DNA of 48,138 nucleotides, taken from the NCBI GenBank assembly GCA_016218375.1, contig JACREG010000053.1, positions 1 through 48,138 on the forward strand, written 5' to 3'. Both the position numbers and the translations under genes were made by a program. The DNA is from Gammaproteobacteria bacterium (lineage in GTDB: Bacteria > Pseudomonadota > Gammaproteobacteria > Thiohalobacterales > Thiohalobacteraceae). Each line of letters begins with the position of its first letter. The first letter of the stretch is position 1. This document shows positions 29,949 to 39,271 of this stretch, in pieces. The notes below the pieces were generated by a model. The model was not told the origin of the DNA and did no database searches. It saw nothing but the letters and a program-made list of their open reading frames with translations.

Positions 29949-30908
29949 CTAGTCGATGGCGTACTTTTTCAACCGATACAGCAGCGTGTCGCGCGTGAGC
30001 CCGAGCAGGCGCGCGGCGCGCGAGCGGTTGCCGGCGGTTTGCGTGAGTGCCTGACGGATCAGCGTGACTTCGAGTTCGTCGAGGCGCACGCCTTCCGGCG
30101 GTAGATGGAAGCTGGCGTTGTGGGTTGCGTGTTGCGGCATCGGGCGCATCTCGGCCGGCAGATTCTCCGGCGTAATCTCGCGTCCGCCGCACAGAATCAC
30201 CAGGCGCTCGCACAGATTGCGCAGTTCGCGCACGTTGCCCGGCCAGTCGTAGGCGTGCAGTTGCCGCAGGGCGGCGCGACTGTAACGCGGTGCCGTCAAG
30301 CCATAGCGCCGCGCCAGTTGCTCGGCGTGATGGTGCAGCAGCAAGGCGATATCGTCGCCGCGCGTGCGCAGCGGCGGCAGGCACAACGGCACCACATTCA
30401 AGCGATAGAAAAGATCCTGACGGAAACGTCCCGCCGCGACTTCGGCGGCGAGATCGCGATTGGTGGCGGCGATAATGCGGACATCGACGTGCGTGGCGCT
30501 GCCGTGGCCCACCGGCTGGCATTCGCCCGATTCCAGAAAGCGCAGCAGCTTGGCTTGAATCGCCAACGGCAGTTCGCCGACTTCATCGAGGAACAGTGTG
30601 CCGCCCGCCGCTTGCGGGATATAGCCGATGTGATCGGCCACCGCGCCGGTGAAGGCGCCCTTGCGATGACCGTACAACAGCGACTCGGCCAAGTTCTCCG
30701 GCAACGCGGCGCAATTGACCGTAATCAGCGGACCGCCACGGCGCGGACTGTCGCGATGCACGCGCGCGGCGAGCAATTCCTTGCCGGTGCCGCTTTCGCC
30801 TTGAATGAGCACCGGCGCGTCGGTCATCGCGACCAGGCGCGCGGCGCGCAACACGGCGCCGAGTTCGGGTGAATTGCCGATGAGAGTGTCTGTGTTGATA
30901 TTAGTCAT
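29949..30908 (-). CDS. Sigma-54 activator without sensor domain (PspF-like architecture)
   Basis: 319 residues: the AAA+ domain starts almost at the N-terminus (LIGNSPELGAVLRAARLVAMTDAPVLIQGESGTGKELLA), with GAFTGA loop, GGTLFLDEVGELPL and ATNRDLAA, followed by a C-terminal Fis-type helix-turn-helix (LTQTAGNRSRAARLLGLTRDTLLYRLKKYAID). With no input domain, activity is probably set by a partner or by expression, as for PspF. ATG 30908 has AGGTG upstream; a GTG at 30917 is the alternative. Its target promoter is not evident in the window. It lies downstream of, and on the same strand as, the SafE-type gene. Confidence 0.88.
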   Translation of the reverse strand: MTNINTDTLIGNSPELGAVLRAARLVAMTDAPVLIQGESGTGKELLAARVHRDSPRRGGPLITVNCAALPENLAESLLYGHRKGAFTGAVADHIGYIPQAAGGTLFLDEVGELPLAIQAKLLRFLESGECQPVGHGSATHVDVRIIAATNRDLAAEVAAGRFRQDLFYRLNVVPLCLPPLRTRGDDIALLLHHHAEQLARRYGLTAPRYSRAALRQLHAYDWPGNVRELRNLCERLVILCGGREITPENLPAEMRPMPQHATHNASFHLPPEGVRLDELEVTLIRQALTQTAGNRSRAARLLGLTRDTLLYRLKKYAID

Positions 30909-30981
30909 GACACGCACCTGATGCTTTAAAAATAGGGCTCAAAGTGACTACACCATAGCAACGATGCGCAGGCGCGTCCAC

Positions 30982-31719
30982 TTATGGCGTGTCGTCTGAC
31001 AGGCTGTCAGTGACTGTCGTATTGGCATGGCCCGCATGCACATGTTCGGGCACGAACCACACGCTCGCCAGACCGAACACAATCAGACTCACGCCGATGA
31101 CCGCGCGCGTTTTCGGTTGGCGCATCAGCCGGGTCATCCACCCGGCGAGCAGGCCGGTGGTCAGCACCGCTGGCAAGGTGCCCGCGCCGAACGCCACCAT
31201 ATATAAGGCGCCGCGTCCGGCACTGCCCGAGGACGCCGCCCACAACAGCGTCGAATACACCAAGCCGCACGGCAGCCAGCCCCAGACCAGCCCGAAGCCC
31301 AAGGCCTGCGGCAGCGAACGCACCGGCAACAGCCGCTGACCGAGCGGTTCCAAGCGTTTCCACAAGGGCACGCCGAGACGTTCCAACTGCGCGAACTTGG
31401 GAAACCAGCCGGCCAGATACAAACCCATGCCGACCAGCAGCAGCGCCGCGAGCCCGCGCAACACCGCGTGTCCGAATTCGGGACTGAGCGTGCCGAACAC
31501 CCGCCCGCCCAGCCCGCCCATCAATGCGCCGGCCAGCCCATAACTGAGAATGCGCCCGGCGCTATAGGTGAGGGTGTAGGTCAGCAAATATACCCGCTGC
31601 GCGCGCACCGCCGGCGGCAGACTCAGGCTCAACGCGCCGATAATCCCGCCGCACATACCCACGCAATGCAGCGCACTGGCGAGGCCGATCAGGAAGGGGG
31701 CGAGCAGCAGCAGGTCCAA
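30982..31719 (-). CDS. TauE/SafE-type membrane protein (cbb3/copper-associated HCVGMCGG type)
   Basis: 245 residues, six or more membrane helices, starting LAPFLIGLASALHCVGMCGGIIGALSLSL. The HCxGMCGG motif in helix 1 defines the UreH/SafE group often placed beside cytochrome cbb3 or copper-handling genes; the Cys pair could move metal or electrons. Helix rich text: GRILSYGLAGALMGGLGGRVFG, FGLVWGWLPCGLVYSTLLWAASSG. The start is a TTG at 31719; no ATG or GTG precedes the motif. Substrate unproved; sulfite export is only the generic label. It is divergent from the TetR gene. Confidence 0.8.
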   Translation of the reverse strand: MDLLLLAPFLIGLASALHCVGMCGGIIGALSLSLPPAVRAQRVYLLTYTLTYSAGRILSYGLAGALMGGLGGRVFGTLSPEFGHAVLRGLAALLLVGMGLYLAGWFPKFAQLERLGVPLWKRLEPLGQRLLPVRSLPQALGFGLVWGWLPCGLVYSTLLWAASSGSAGRGALYMVAFGAGTLPAVLTTGLLAGWMTRLMRQPKTRAVIGVSLIVFGLASVWFVPEHVHAGHANTTVTDSLSDDTP

Positions 31720-31953
31720 GCGAAATCCGGGGCAGGCGGTTAGCGATGAAGGTGTAATGGTACGTCAGCCCGCGGCATTTCCGAACCGAAAAGACGTCCT
31801 CCCGCCGAGCATCGGGGCGGACTGCAATTTCTCCGAAATCGCCTCATATATAACAACGCGTTAGAGTTCGTCATGGTGTAATCCTTCTAACCCGTCTTTC
31901 CTAAATACTTAGGGTAGTCTATAAATATAAAGACCTTCCGAAGGAGAGAGCCC
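31720..31953. other. Divergent region between SafE-type and TetR genes
   Basis: 234 bases without a gene. An AT-rich part at 31840-31930 contains TATAAATATAAAG, probably the promoter of the regulator. No clear operator palindrome was seen. Confidence 0.4.
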
Positions 31954-32697
31954 ATGCCAGCCCCGACCCCGGCCACCGTCTCCACCGCCAGCCCCGTCTC
32001 CAGCCCCGCAAAGATCCCGCTGCGCGAACGCAAGTACTACCAGACCCGCATCCGCCTCGCCCGCGCCCTGCGCGAACAGCTCGAACAGGTATCGCTCGAC
32101 GACCTCAACGTGCGCGACCTGTGCGATGTGGTCGAAGTGTCCGAGGCGACCTTCTTCAATTACTTCCCCAAGAAGTCCGACCTGCTCGCCTATCTCAGCC
32201 AACTCTGGTCGGTGGAGCTGGCCTGGCACGGCCAACAGGCCTTGGCCGCGCCAAGCAGTGGCGGGAGCCCTGGGGCCGGCAGCGGTTTGGGCGTCGTGCA
32301 AGCCGTGTTCGAACGCGCCGCGCAGCAATTCCAAATCGCCCCCGGTGCCGCCGGCGAACTCATCGCCTGGCAAGCGCGTACCCGCCAACGCCAAGCGCCC
32401 GCGCAACTCGACGTCAGCGAACGCCGCCTGGCGTTCCCCGAACAACCCGGCATCGAAACCATGACCGATCAAAGCCTGGAACAAGTCCTCGCCACCGCTC
32501 TGCAACGCGCTATCGATCAAGGCGAACTGCCGCGCAACATCCACCTGCCGACGACGATGGTCGCACTGGTGTCGGTCTTCTACGGCGTCCCGCTTGCGCT
32601 GCGCCTGAGCAACCCCGCCGGCATCGGCGCGATGTATCGCCAACAACTCATGATCCTTTGGACAGGATTACGGCAAGTGGCGGCGGCGCGGGGATAG
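31954..32697 (+). CDS. TetR-family transcriptional regulator
   Basis: 247 residues. An extra N-terminal tail (APTPATVSTASPVSSPA), then the TetR helix-turn-helix (TRIRLARALREQLEQVSLDDLNVRDLCDVVEVSEATFFNYFPKKSDLLAYL) and a helical ligand domain. DLCDVVEVSEATFFNYFPKK is the family signature. Ligand unknown. AAGGAG lies ten bases before ATG. Divergent from the SafE-type gene, which it may control; next on the strand is an RDD gene with a 108-base gap. Confidence 0.88.
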   Translation: MPAPTPATVSTASPVSSPAKIPLRERKYYQTRIRLARALREQLEQVSLDDLNVRDLCDVVEVSEATFFNYFPKKSDLLAYLSQLWSVELAWHGQQALAAPSSGGSPGAGSGLGVVQAVFERAAQQFQIAPGAAGELIAWQARTRQRQAPAQLDVSERRLAFPEQPGIETMTDQSLEQVLATALQRAIDQGELPRNIHLPTTMVALVSVFYGVPLALRLSNPAGIGAMYRQQLMILWTGLRQVAAARG

Positions 32698-32805
32698 CGA
32701 AGACTGTGCATGGAAAAAGGAACGGAGAGAATAAATTTTGAGCAGTCTATTTTGGCCAGGGAATAAATAATCCCTACGCGTATTTTCATAGTCGGAGCAC
32801 GCCCA

Positions 32806-33249
32806 ATGTCAGACCAAGACATCCACTACGCCGGCTTCTGGATACGCGTCGGCGCCAGCTTGATCGACACCGCGCTCATTCTGGTCGTCACCTTTCCGTT
32901 GCTCTATGCCATTTACGGTAAAGCCTACTTCAATGTTGACATCACCGGCTTCATCGCCGGCCCCGCGGATTTTTTGATTTCCTGGGTGCTGCCGGCAATC
33001 GCCATCATTCTGTTTTGGATCAACCGGCAGGCCACGCCGGGCAAGATGGCTTTATCGCTGCGCATCGTGGATGCGGACACCGGTGGCGCGTTGTCCGTGG
33101 GGCAAAGCGTGGGTCGTTACTTCGGTTACTTTGTGTCGACGATCCCGTTGGGCCTGGGTCTGATCTGGGTCGCGTTCGATAAGCGCAAGCAGGGATGGCA
33201 CGACAAGCTGGCGCACACCGTGGTCGTTCGGTCGCAGCGTAAGGCATAA
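32806..33249 (+). CDS. RDD family membrane protein
   Basis: 147 residues, three to four membrane helices. The first, YAGFWIRVGASLIDTALILVVTFPLLYAIYG, carries the Arg-Asp pair of the RDD family; a second block is QATPGKMALSLRIVDADTG, and the end is KRKQGWHDKLAHTVVV. Such proteins are poorly understood; some act in sodium/proton exchange. The stop TAA runs into the A-tract of the adk terminator. Confidence 0.87.
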   Translation: MSDQDIHYAGFWIRVGASLIDTALILVVTFPLLYAIYGKAYFNVDITGFIAGPADFLISWVLPAIAIILFWINRQATPGKMALSLRIVDADTGGALSVGQSVGRYFGYFVSTIPLGLGLIWVAFDKRKQGWHDKLAHTVVVRSQRKA

Positions 33250-33276
33250 AAAAACGGGACGTGTTGCCACGTCCCG
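33248..33276 (-). terminator. Rho-independent terminator of adk
   Basis: CGGGACGTG-TTGC-CACGTCCCG (33255-33276). On the minus strand it is followed by seven U. It sits between the convergent adk and RDD genes. Confidence 0.88.
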
Positions 33277-33292
33277 CTTCATTTTCATATTC

Positions 33293-33320
33293 CGTTATGC
33301 CCGCGCAAACGGGAATAACG
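33293..33320. repeat. Second inverted repeat behind adk
   Basis: CGTTATGCCCG and CGGGAATAACG pair around CGCAAA, two bases after the adk stop. It may support termination or protect the message end. Confidence 0.55.
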
Positions 33321-33322
33321 AA

Positions 33323-33967
33323 TTATTTCATGCCGATCTTGTTCTTGATGGCGTTGATGACGTCGTCGCTCGATGTGGCGGTGACGGTCATCAGCATGCC
33401 TTCCTTCTCGTAGAAGCCGGCCAGCGGCGCGGTCTTCTGGTTGTACACGTCCAGACGGTTGCTGATGGCTTCTTCGGTTTCGTCGTCGCGCTGTACGACC
33501 GGGCCGCCGCACTTGTCGCACACGCCGGAGACTTTCGGCGGGTTGGACTTGACGTTGTAGATGGCGTTGCAGCTCGTGCAGGTGCGGCGCGTGGTGAGGC
33601 GATCCAGGATCACGTCGCGCGGCACGTCGATGTTGACCACGCAGTCGAGCTTCTCGCCCATGTCGGCCAGCATCTTCTTCAGCGCTTCGGCCTGCGGAAT
33701 GGTGCGCGGGAAGCCGTCGAGCAGGTAGCCGTTCTTGCAATCGTCCTGTTTCAGACGCTCGCCCATGATGCCCATGATGAGGTCGTCGGAGACCAGGTCG
33801 CCGGCCTTCATGGCGGCTTCGGCCTTCTTGCCGAGTTCGGTGCCGGCGGCAACCGCGGCGCGCAGGATGTCGCCGGTGGAAATCTGTACCGAGCCGTCCA
33901 ACTGGGTGAGCAGTTTGGCGACAGTGCCTTTGCCAGCGCCGGGGGCGCCGAGGAGAATCAGTTTCAT
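33323..33967 (-). CDS. adk: Adenylate kinase
   Basis: 214 residues, the standard long form. ILLGAPGAGKGT is the P-loop, DGFPRTIPQA the NMP/core segment, and the LID has a Cys4 zinc site (CTSC ... CDKC). It balances AMP, ADP and ATP in the cytoplasm. The zinc-type LID is less usual in gammaproteobacteria, whose LID often uses His/Ser/Asp in place of Cys. GGAG lies before ATG. Monocistronic, with its own terminator. Confidence 0.96.
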   Translation of the reverse strand: MKLILLGAPGAGKGTVAKLLTQLDGSVQISTGDILRAAVAAGTELGKKAEAAMKAGDLVSDDLIMGIMGERLKQDDCKNGYLLDGFPRTIPQAEALKKMLADMGEKLDCVVNIDVPRDVILDRLTTRRTCTSCNAIYNVKSNPPKVSGVCDKCGGPVVQRDDETEEAISNRLDVYNQKTAPLAGFYEKEGMLMTVTATSSDDVINAIKNKIGMK

Positions 33968-34288
33968 GGGAGTACTCCGTTTATAGGTTAATCAACGATA
34001 TTTATTGCGTAAGGAAATCATTGGCCTAGGCCATGCGCGCGCGGCGCGGTGCGTTCACGAGGGCGCATTGTGCGCATGATCGGGCGCATATACAACCGTG
34101 CGAGTCGAGAATGGCGCGGGCGAGCGCCGGTTGCGCGGCCTGTTCCAGGCCCGTCGGCCCGTGTGTGTGGAGGGATTTGCTATGGTTAGAGTGAGGTGCG
34201 CGGCGGCGTTGGATTCGCCAGTTTCCGCGATCGAATCCCTATCTCTGTGGGGCGCGCATCCGCAAACCCATGAGCCCGGAGGTGCACC
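33968..34288. other. Gene-free stretch between adk and a small exported protein
   Basis: 320 bases. The left part should hold the adk promoter (AT-rich 33985-34010). The rest is GC-rich with no gene, clear promoter or repeat that I can name. Confidence 0.4.
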
Positions 34289-34621
34289 ATGAACAGAACT
34301 GTCAGCGCATGCCTGTGTTTCCTCGTCGCAATGGTTGTTACCGCCCCCGCCATGGCGGATCGGGGTCGCGATTACAAAGGCCATCACGGTTACCGGGAGC
34401 ATCCCTACGACAAACACCGCCATTACGAACACCGCGAGTATCGCGGACACAGATACGACTATCAGGGACATTGGCGATCCTGGGACGAGTGGGGCGGCTA
34501 TTACCGGGCGCATCCCTGGCTGCATGAGCATGGACATTACTATCGGGATGAGGGCCATCTGATGTTCCAGTTCTGCGATCCCGAGAGCGGTGGTTGTTTC
34601 TTCTTCTCGATCGGGCAGTGA
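34289..34621 (+). CDS. Small exported His/Tyr/Arg-rich protein
   Basis: 110 residues: signal peptide (MNRTVSACLCFLVAMVVTAPAMA), then a very polar, His- and Tyr-rich chain (YKGHHGYREHPYDKHRHYEHREYRGHRYDYQGHW) and a more hydrophobic end with two Cys (FCDPESGGCFFFSIGQ). Over a dozen His in the mature chain suggest metal binding or envelope structure. No family recognised. GGAGG lies eight bases before ATG. Confidence 0.75.
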   Translation: MNRTVSACLCFLVAMVVTAPAMADRGRDYKGHHGYREHPYDKHRHYEHREYRGHRYDYQGHWRSWDEWGGYYRAHPWLHEHGHYYRDEGHLMFQFCDPESGGCFFFSIGQ

Positions 34622-34731
34622 ACGGCGGGATGCATCGGCCTGAATGGCGGTGCTGCACCAGCATCGGGCTATAGCCTGAGATCGGGTACAATGACGTTCC
34701 TACCCGATCCGATTCCGTGCAGGTAAGTCCG

Positions 34732-35271
34732 ATGGCAAATTCGTTTGGCGATCAGTTTCTCAAGGCGGGCCTGGTGAATAAGACGCGGCTCAACGAGGCG
34801 CAGAAGTCCAAGAACAAGCAGCAGAAACAAAAGAACAAACAGAAGATCGAGACGGTCGACGAGGCCGCGGTGGCTGCCCGACAGGCCGCGGCGGATAAAG
34901 CCGCGCGCGACCGCGAACTCAATCGCCAGCAAAAGGATGAGGCCGAGCGCAAGGCGATACACGCGCAAATTCGTCAGTTGGTCGAATTGAATCGCCTGCC
35001 GCGCGACGGCGGCGAGGTGGGTTATAACTTTCAGGACGACACCGCGATCAAAAAGATCTTCGTCGCGCAAGAGATCCACGACAAGTTGGTGCGCGGGCTG
35101 CTCGCTATCGTCAGGTTCGACGGTGGATATGCGGTGATCCCGTCGGTGGTCGCTGAGAAAATCATGCTGCGCGACGCATCCTGCATCGTCAGCAATGCAA
35201 CGACTCGATTGGAGAGCGGGGAAGACGATCCGTACGCGGATTACAAGGTTCCCGACGATTTGATGTGGTAG
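34732..35271 (+). CDS. DUF2058 family protein
   Basis: 179 residues. N-terminal SFGDQFLKAGLVNKTRLNEAQKSKNKQQKQKNK, a charged coiled coil, and ending HAQIRQLVELNRLPRDGGEVGYNFQDDTAIKKIFVAQEIHDKLVRG ... LRDASCIVSNA: the whole length matches DUF2058 (YaiL-like, nucleoprotein or polysaccharide-linked in name only). Function unknown. An upstream in-frame GTG at 34717 is less likely than this ATG. A TACAAT about 45 bases upstream could be its -10 box. Confidence 0.88.
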   Translation: MANSFGDQFLKAGLVNKTRLNEAQKSKNKQQKQKNKQKIETVDEAAVAARQAAADKAARDRELNRQQKDEAERKAIHAQIRQLVELNRLPRDGGEVGYNFQDDTAIKKIFVAQEIHDKLVRGLLAIVRFDGGYAVIPSVVAEKIMLRDASCIVSNATTRLESGEDDPYADYKVPDDLMW

Positions 35272-35293
35272 CCCTGGCGCGCATGCGCGCGAC

Positions 35294-36034
35294 TCAACGC
35301 GCCAGATCCCATAATCCCAGGCCGCTCACCACCATCAAGCCCACGCCGATCCAGCGTTTGAACGTTCGGTCGTTGCGGATGATCGCGTCGTGCGCCTTGA
35401 GGCCGAGCACATGGCCGATGGCGGCGACCGGCAGCAGCATCAATGCCGTTTGCACATGCAGATCGACACCGACCGCGGCAAAGGTGCTCATCTTGATCGC
35501 CACCAGGACGAACCACAGCACGAACAGCGTATCGCGCAGTTGCTCCTTGGCGACGTTGCGCATGTACACGGCGACCATCAACGGCGCACCGGTGAGCGAA
35601 GTGCCGGCGATATAGCCGCCGAGGATGAGCAACAGCTTGTCGACGCCATCGTGACGGCTGTGAATGGCCCAGTTCATCGTCCAGATGAAGGCGTAGAACA
35701 GGGTGATGGAATAGATGAAGACCAACAACCAGCGATTCGGCAGGTTGAGCAGGCCGAACACGCCGACCAGCGCGGCGGGGATGATGAACAGCGCCGAGCG
35801 TTGCAGATAGCGCCAGTCGACGTTGTTCAACCGCGTGCGCAGGGTTAGGCCGGAGAACAACAGCAAATGCGAACCGATGATCGGCAGCCACAGCAAGGGC
35901 TGGTTGTCGATGAACAGCATCAAGGGCAGGCCCAGCGCCGCGCCACCGAAGCCCAAGCCGGTGCGCACGAAACCGGTCCAGACGAAAATCAGGCCGATCA
36001 GCAGGGTTTGAAGCAGGTCGAAATGCAACAACAT
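35294..36034 (-). CDS. TauE/SafE-family membrane permease
   Basis: 246 residues with eight or so membrane helices: LQTLLIGLIFVWTGFVRTGLGFGGAALGLPLML at the N-terminus is the family's first repeat, and LLILGGYIAGTSLTGAPLMVAVYMRN the second. Members export sulfite or sulfonate-derived anions; substrate here unknown. ATG 36034 (MLLHFDLL) was chosen; the frame is open further upstream but that part is charged and lacks a start context. Distinct in type from the SafE protein at 30982. Confidence 0.83.
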   Translation of the reverse strand: MLLHFDLLQTLLIGLIFVWTGFVRTGLGFGGAALGLPLMLFIDNQPLLWLPIIGSHLLLFSGLTLRTRLNNVDWRYLQRSALFIIPAALVGVFGLLNLPNRWLLVFIYSITLFYAFIWTMNWAIHSRHDGVDKLLLILGGYIAGTSLTGAPLMVAVYMRNVAKEQLRDTLFVLWFVLVAIKMSTFAAVGVDLHVQTALMLLPVAAIGHVLGLKAHDAIIRNDRTFKRWIGVGLMVVSGLGLWDLAR

Positions 36035-36117
36035 ACGCGCCCATCCACAGTGGCAGCGGACTATACACCAGACGCCGCGCTTGGCAATGCCGCGCAATTG
36101 GCCAAGAATGTGCGGGC

Positions 36118-36990
36118 ATGCACAAGACGCCGCCCATGCCCGACTGGCATCCCGATTTCGCCCAGCGCTCGCCGCTGTTCGAGCCGCTGCGCGGAATCTC
36201 GATGTCGGCCGGGACGCCGACGTTCGCGCGCTTCGCGCAGGGTTGGCCGAATCTGGAGCACTATCAGCAGATGCTGGCGTCACTGCCCGAGCCGATCCTC
36301 ACCCACGGCGGCCAGCCACTGAAAATCGTAGCGCAAGACAGCCGCCCGCAACGCTTCGAGGAACATTACGCGCCGCGTATCCACATGACCGGCGAATTGC
36401 AGACGCGTCGCGAAAACTGGCACGACTTCTTTCAGTTTCTGACTTGGCTGATCTTCCCCAAGACCAAGGCGACGATCAACGCGCTGCATGTGCCGCACGC
36501 GCAGGCGCGACTGGCTGGCGGTGTCGATCCGGGACGCCGCACGCCGCTGGAGAATATGTTGTCGCTGTTCGACGAGGGCGGTGCCGTGGTGTTGGCGAGC
36601 GACGCATCCTTGCTGCAACTGATCCGCGCGTTTCGCTGGAAGACCTTGTTCTGGGAACGTCGCGCCGAACTCGCACACAGTCTGCGTTGCATCACCTTCG
36701 GCCATGCCGTGTATGAAAAGGCGTTGCGACCGTATGTGGGGATGACGGCGAACGCCGTCCTGCTGGAGGTCGAGCCGGAACTGCTCGCGGAGCCGATGAA
36801 GCGCTTGCTGCCGCGGCTGGATGAGCGCCTGGCCACGGTGTTTGCGCGCGGCGATACGTATGCGCAACCGCAGGACCTGCAACCCTTCCCGATCCTGGGC
36901 ATGCCCGGCTGGGACCCCGCCAATGCCGATGCGGCCTACTACGACGACACTCGATATTTCCGGCCCGGGCGGACGCGCGGACCCGTGTAG
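36118..36990 (+). CDS. DUF3025 family protein
   Basis: 290 residues. [44 protein letters not shown] is the family core (NWHDxFxxLxWLxFPxTKAxxNxxH). The C-terminal part has [27 protein letters not shown]. Found across Beta/Gammaproteobacteria, function unknown. ATG 36136 is an alternative start. It lies 62 bases before gltA on the same strand. Confidence 0.85.
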   Translation: MHKTPPMPDWHPDFAQRSPLFEPLRGISMSAGTPTFARFAQGWPNLEHYQQMLASLPEPILTHGGQPLKIVAQDSRPQRFEEHYAPRIHMTGELQTRRENWHDFFQFLTWLIFPKTKATINALHVPHAQARLAGGVDPGRRTPLENMLSLFDEGGAVVLASDASLLQLIRAFRWKTLFWERRAELAHSLRCITFGHAVYEKALRPYVGMTANAVLLEVEPELLAEPMKRLLPRLDERLATVFARGDTYAQPQDLQPFPILGMPGWDPANADAAYYDDTRYFRPGRTRGPV

Positions 36991-37052
36991 ATTTCCCGAA
37001 TCGGCGGTATGCTGATGCCGCAACGTCGGCTATTCACCTGGATGAGCACACT

Positions 37053-38339
37053 ATGAACCCACGCAACGCCACCCTCAGCATCGACGGCAAGCCCATCGAA
37101 CTGCCCACCCTCGATGGCAGTCTCGGTCCGGCCGTCGTCGACACCCGCACGCTCGGCAGTCATGGCTGTTACACCTATGACCCCGGATTCCTGTCCACCG
37201 CCAGTTGTTCGTCCGGCATCACCTACATCGACGGCGAACAGGGGCTGTTGTATTACCGCGGCTATCCGATCGAACAGCTCGCGGAGAAGTCGGACTGCCT
37301 CGAAGTCGCCTACCTGCTCTGGCATGGCGAGTTGCCCGACGCCGCGCAGAAGCGCGCGTTCGACCAACTGGTCACGCACCACACCATGCTCCACGACCAG
37401 ATGCTGTCGCTGTTCAAAGGCTTTCGCCGCGACGCGCATCCGATGGCGGTGATGGTGTCCATCATCGGCGCCATGGCCGCCTTCTATCCGGAGAGCAGCG
37501 ATGTGACCGATGCACAGCAACGCGGGATATCCATGTTCCGCCTGCTCGCCAAGGTGCCGACCGTCGCGGCCTGGTCGTACAAATACAATCAGGGCATGCC
37601 GTTCACCTACCCGCAGAACCGGCTCGGCTATGCGGAAAATTTTCTGTACATGCTGCACGCCACGCCTTGCGAGGACTACGTGCCGAACCCGACCCTGGCG
37701 CGCGCCCTGGACCGCATTTTCATCCTGCACGCCGATCACGAACAGAACGCGTCGACCTCCACCGTGCGCATGGCCGGTTCCAGCTACGCTAATCCGTTTG
37801 CCTGCATCGCGGCCGGCACCGCCTGTCTGTGGGGTCCGCTGCACGGCGGCGCCAACGAATCCGCGCTGGCCATGCTGGAAGAGATCGGCGACATCTCGCG
37901 CATCGGCGAGTTCGTCAACCGCGCCAAGGACAAGACCTCCGGCTTCCGCCTCATGGGCTTCGGCCACCGCGTGTACAAGAACATGGACCCGCGCGCAGCG
38001 ATCATGCGCCAGACCTGCCATGAAGTGCTCGACGAACTCGGCCTGCACGACGACCCGCTGTTCAAGATCGCGCTGAAGCTGGAGAAGATCGCGCTGGAAG
38101 ACGACTATTTCATCGAGAAGCGCCTCTATCCGAATGTCGATTTCTATTCCGGCATCGTCCTGCGCGCGCTCGGCATCCCCACGTCGATGTTCACCGCCAT
38201 CTTCGCCCTGGCGCGCACCGCCGGCTGGATCGCGCAATGGAATGAAATGATCGAAACCCCCGGCCACAAAATCGCCCGCCCGCGCCAGCTCTACACCGGA
38301 CCGCAGCGGCGGGAGTTTGTGGGGATTGGGGAGCGGTGA
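37053..38339 (+). CDS. gltA: Citrate synthase (type II, hexameric-like)
   Basis: 428 residues. Condenses acetyl-CoA and oxaloacetate to citrate. Visible are [36 protein letters not shown], the catalytic-His motif [15 protein letters not shown] and [13 protein letters not shown], plus a catalytic Asp near the C-terminus. The N-terminal beta-rich stretch ([29 protein letters not shown]) marks the Gram-negative type. Monocistronic as far as seen. Confidence 0.96.
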   Translation: MNPRNATLSIDGKPIELPTLDGSLGPAVVDTRTLGSHGCYTYDPGFLSTASCSSGITYIDGEQGLLYYRGYPIEQLAEKSDCLEVAYLLWHGELPDAAQKRAFDQLVTHHTMLHDQMLSLFKGFRRDAHPMAVMVSIIGAMAAFYPESSDVTDAQQRGISMFRLLAKVPTVAAWSYKYNQGMPFTYPQNRLGYAENFLYMLHATPCEDYVPNPTLARALDRIFILHADHEQNASTSTVRMAGSSYANPFACIAAGTACLWGPLHGGANESALAMLEEIGDISRIGEFVNRAKDKTSGFRLMGFGHRVYKNMDPRAAIMRQTCHEVLDELGLHDDPLFKIALKLEKIALEDDYFIEKRLYPNVDFYSGIVLRALGIPTSMFTAIFALARTAGWIAQWNEMIETPGHKIARPRQLYTGPQRREFVGIGER

Positions 38340-38426
38340 ATCGCTTGCTGCGCCCTGGCCTTTGATAACAAGGGATGAATAACTGCCGATATAAATGAAT
38401 GCGTGTATTACTGTGCCGGAGCCGGA

Positions 38427-39047
38427 TTACTTCTCCTGCGTACCCCAGAGTTCCTCCAGACGCTGATCGCGTCCGCAGCTGTAGCGGTAATACTTGTAGC
38501 GCACGGGATTTTTCCGGTAGTAATCCTGATGGTAGTCCTCGGCTGCATAGAACGGAGCAGCCGGCCGGAGAGCAGTTGCGACCGGACGTCCAAGTCGGTC
38601 CTCGACGGTGGCTTTCGACTGTTCCGCGAGCTTCTTCTGTTCCTCGTTCTGGTAGAAGATCACAGACAGGTACTCCTGGCCGCGGTCGCAGAACTGACCA
38701 CCGTCATCGACGGGATCGATGTTGCGCCAATAGACGTCCAACAATTCCTGATAGCTGAGCTGCGCCGGGTCGTAGCTTATCTGTACTGCCTCGACATGCC
38801 CGGTGCCGCCGGAAGAGACGTCTTTGTAGCTCGGGTTCGCCTGATGTCCGCCGGTAAAGCCCGAAGTGGTTGCTGTCACGCCCGCCAGGGCATCGAACGG
38901 CGGCTCCATACACCAGAAGCAGCCGCCCGCGAAAACGGCCGTTGCCGGCGCGTTGCCCTGAGCCGCAGGTTCGGCGGCCATGGCCATCGACACGGTGCCC
39001 AGCCACAGCCCGAACAGTGCCGACGCGAATCTTGCCAGGGCATGCAT
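38427..39047 (-). CDS. msrA: Exported peptide methionine sulfoxide reductase A
   Basis: 206 residues. A signal peptide (HALARFASALFGLWLGTVSMAMAAEP) precedes the MsrA domain: GGCFWCMEPPF contains the catalytic Cys, followed by GFTGGHQANPSYKDVSSGGTGHVEAVQI and DRGQEYLSVIFY. It repairs oxidised methionine, here in the periplasm or as a membrane-anchored form, unlike the usual cytosolic MsrA. ATG 39047 has GAGGG upstream and was chosen over 39077. It suits an envelope exposed to reactive nitrogen and copper stress (inference). Confidence 0.92.
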   Translation of the reverse strand: MHALARFASALFGLWLGTVSMAMAAEPAAQGNAPATAVFAGGCFWCMEPPFDALAGVTATTSGFTGGHQANPSYKDVSSGGTGHVEAVQISYDPAQLSYQELLDVYWRNIDPVDDGGQFCDRGQEYLSVIFYQNEEQKKLAEQSKATVEDRLGRPVATALRPAAPFYAAEDYHQDYYRKNPVRYKYYRYSCGRDQRLEELWGTQEK

Positions 39048-39271
39048 TGACGTTCCCTCTTGAAATGGCGCGTGCACCTACGGCCGCGGATTCGGTCAAT
39101 GGTTGCACACGGTAGCGGTGATGATAGTCCGTTTTTTCAACAGGAAAGAAAAGGGGAGAGATTTATTTAATAGGCACTAGAAGCGACACGTTGATCGCCG
39201 GCCCATCTGATGAGGATGGCTGCTTGGTACATAAATGGGTGTCCCCTTTGTTCGTCACGATCGCGCTGTCG

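Noticed and set aside
30105-30872. 255-codon plus-strand frame opposite the PspF-like activator
   Set aside because: Low-complexity shadow of a clear AAA+ gene on the other strand.
30982-31719. Sulfite exporter as a firm function for the HCVGMCGG protein
   Set aside because: The label is generic for the superfamily; the motif and neighbours point to copper or cbb3-type assembly at least as much.
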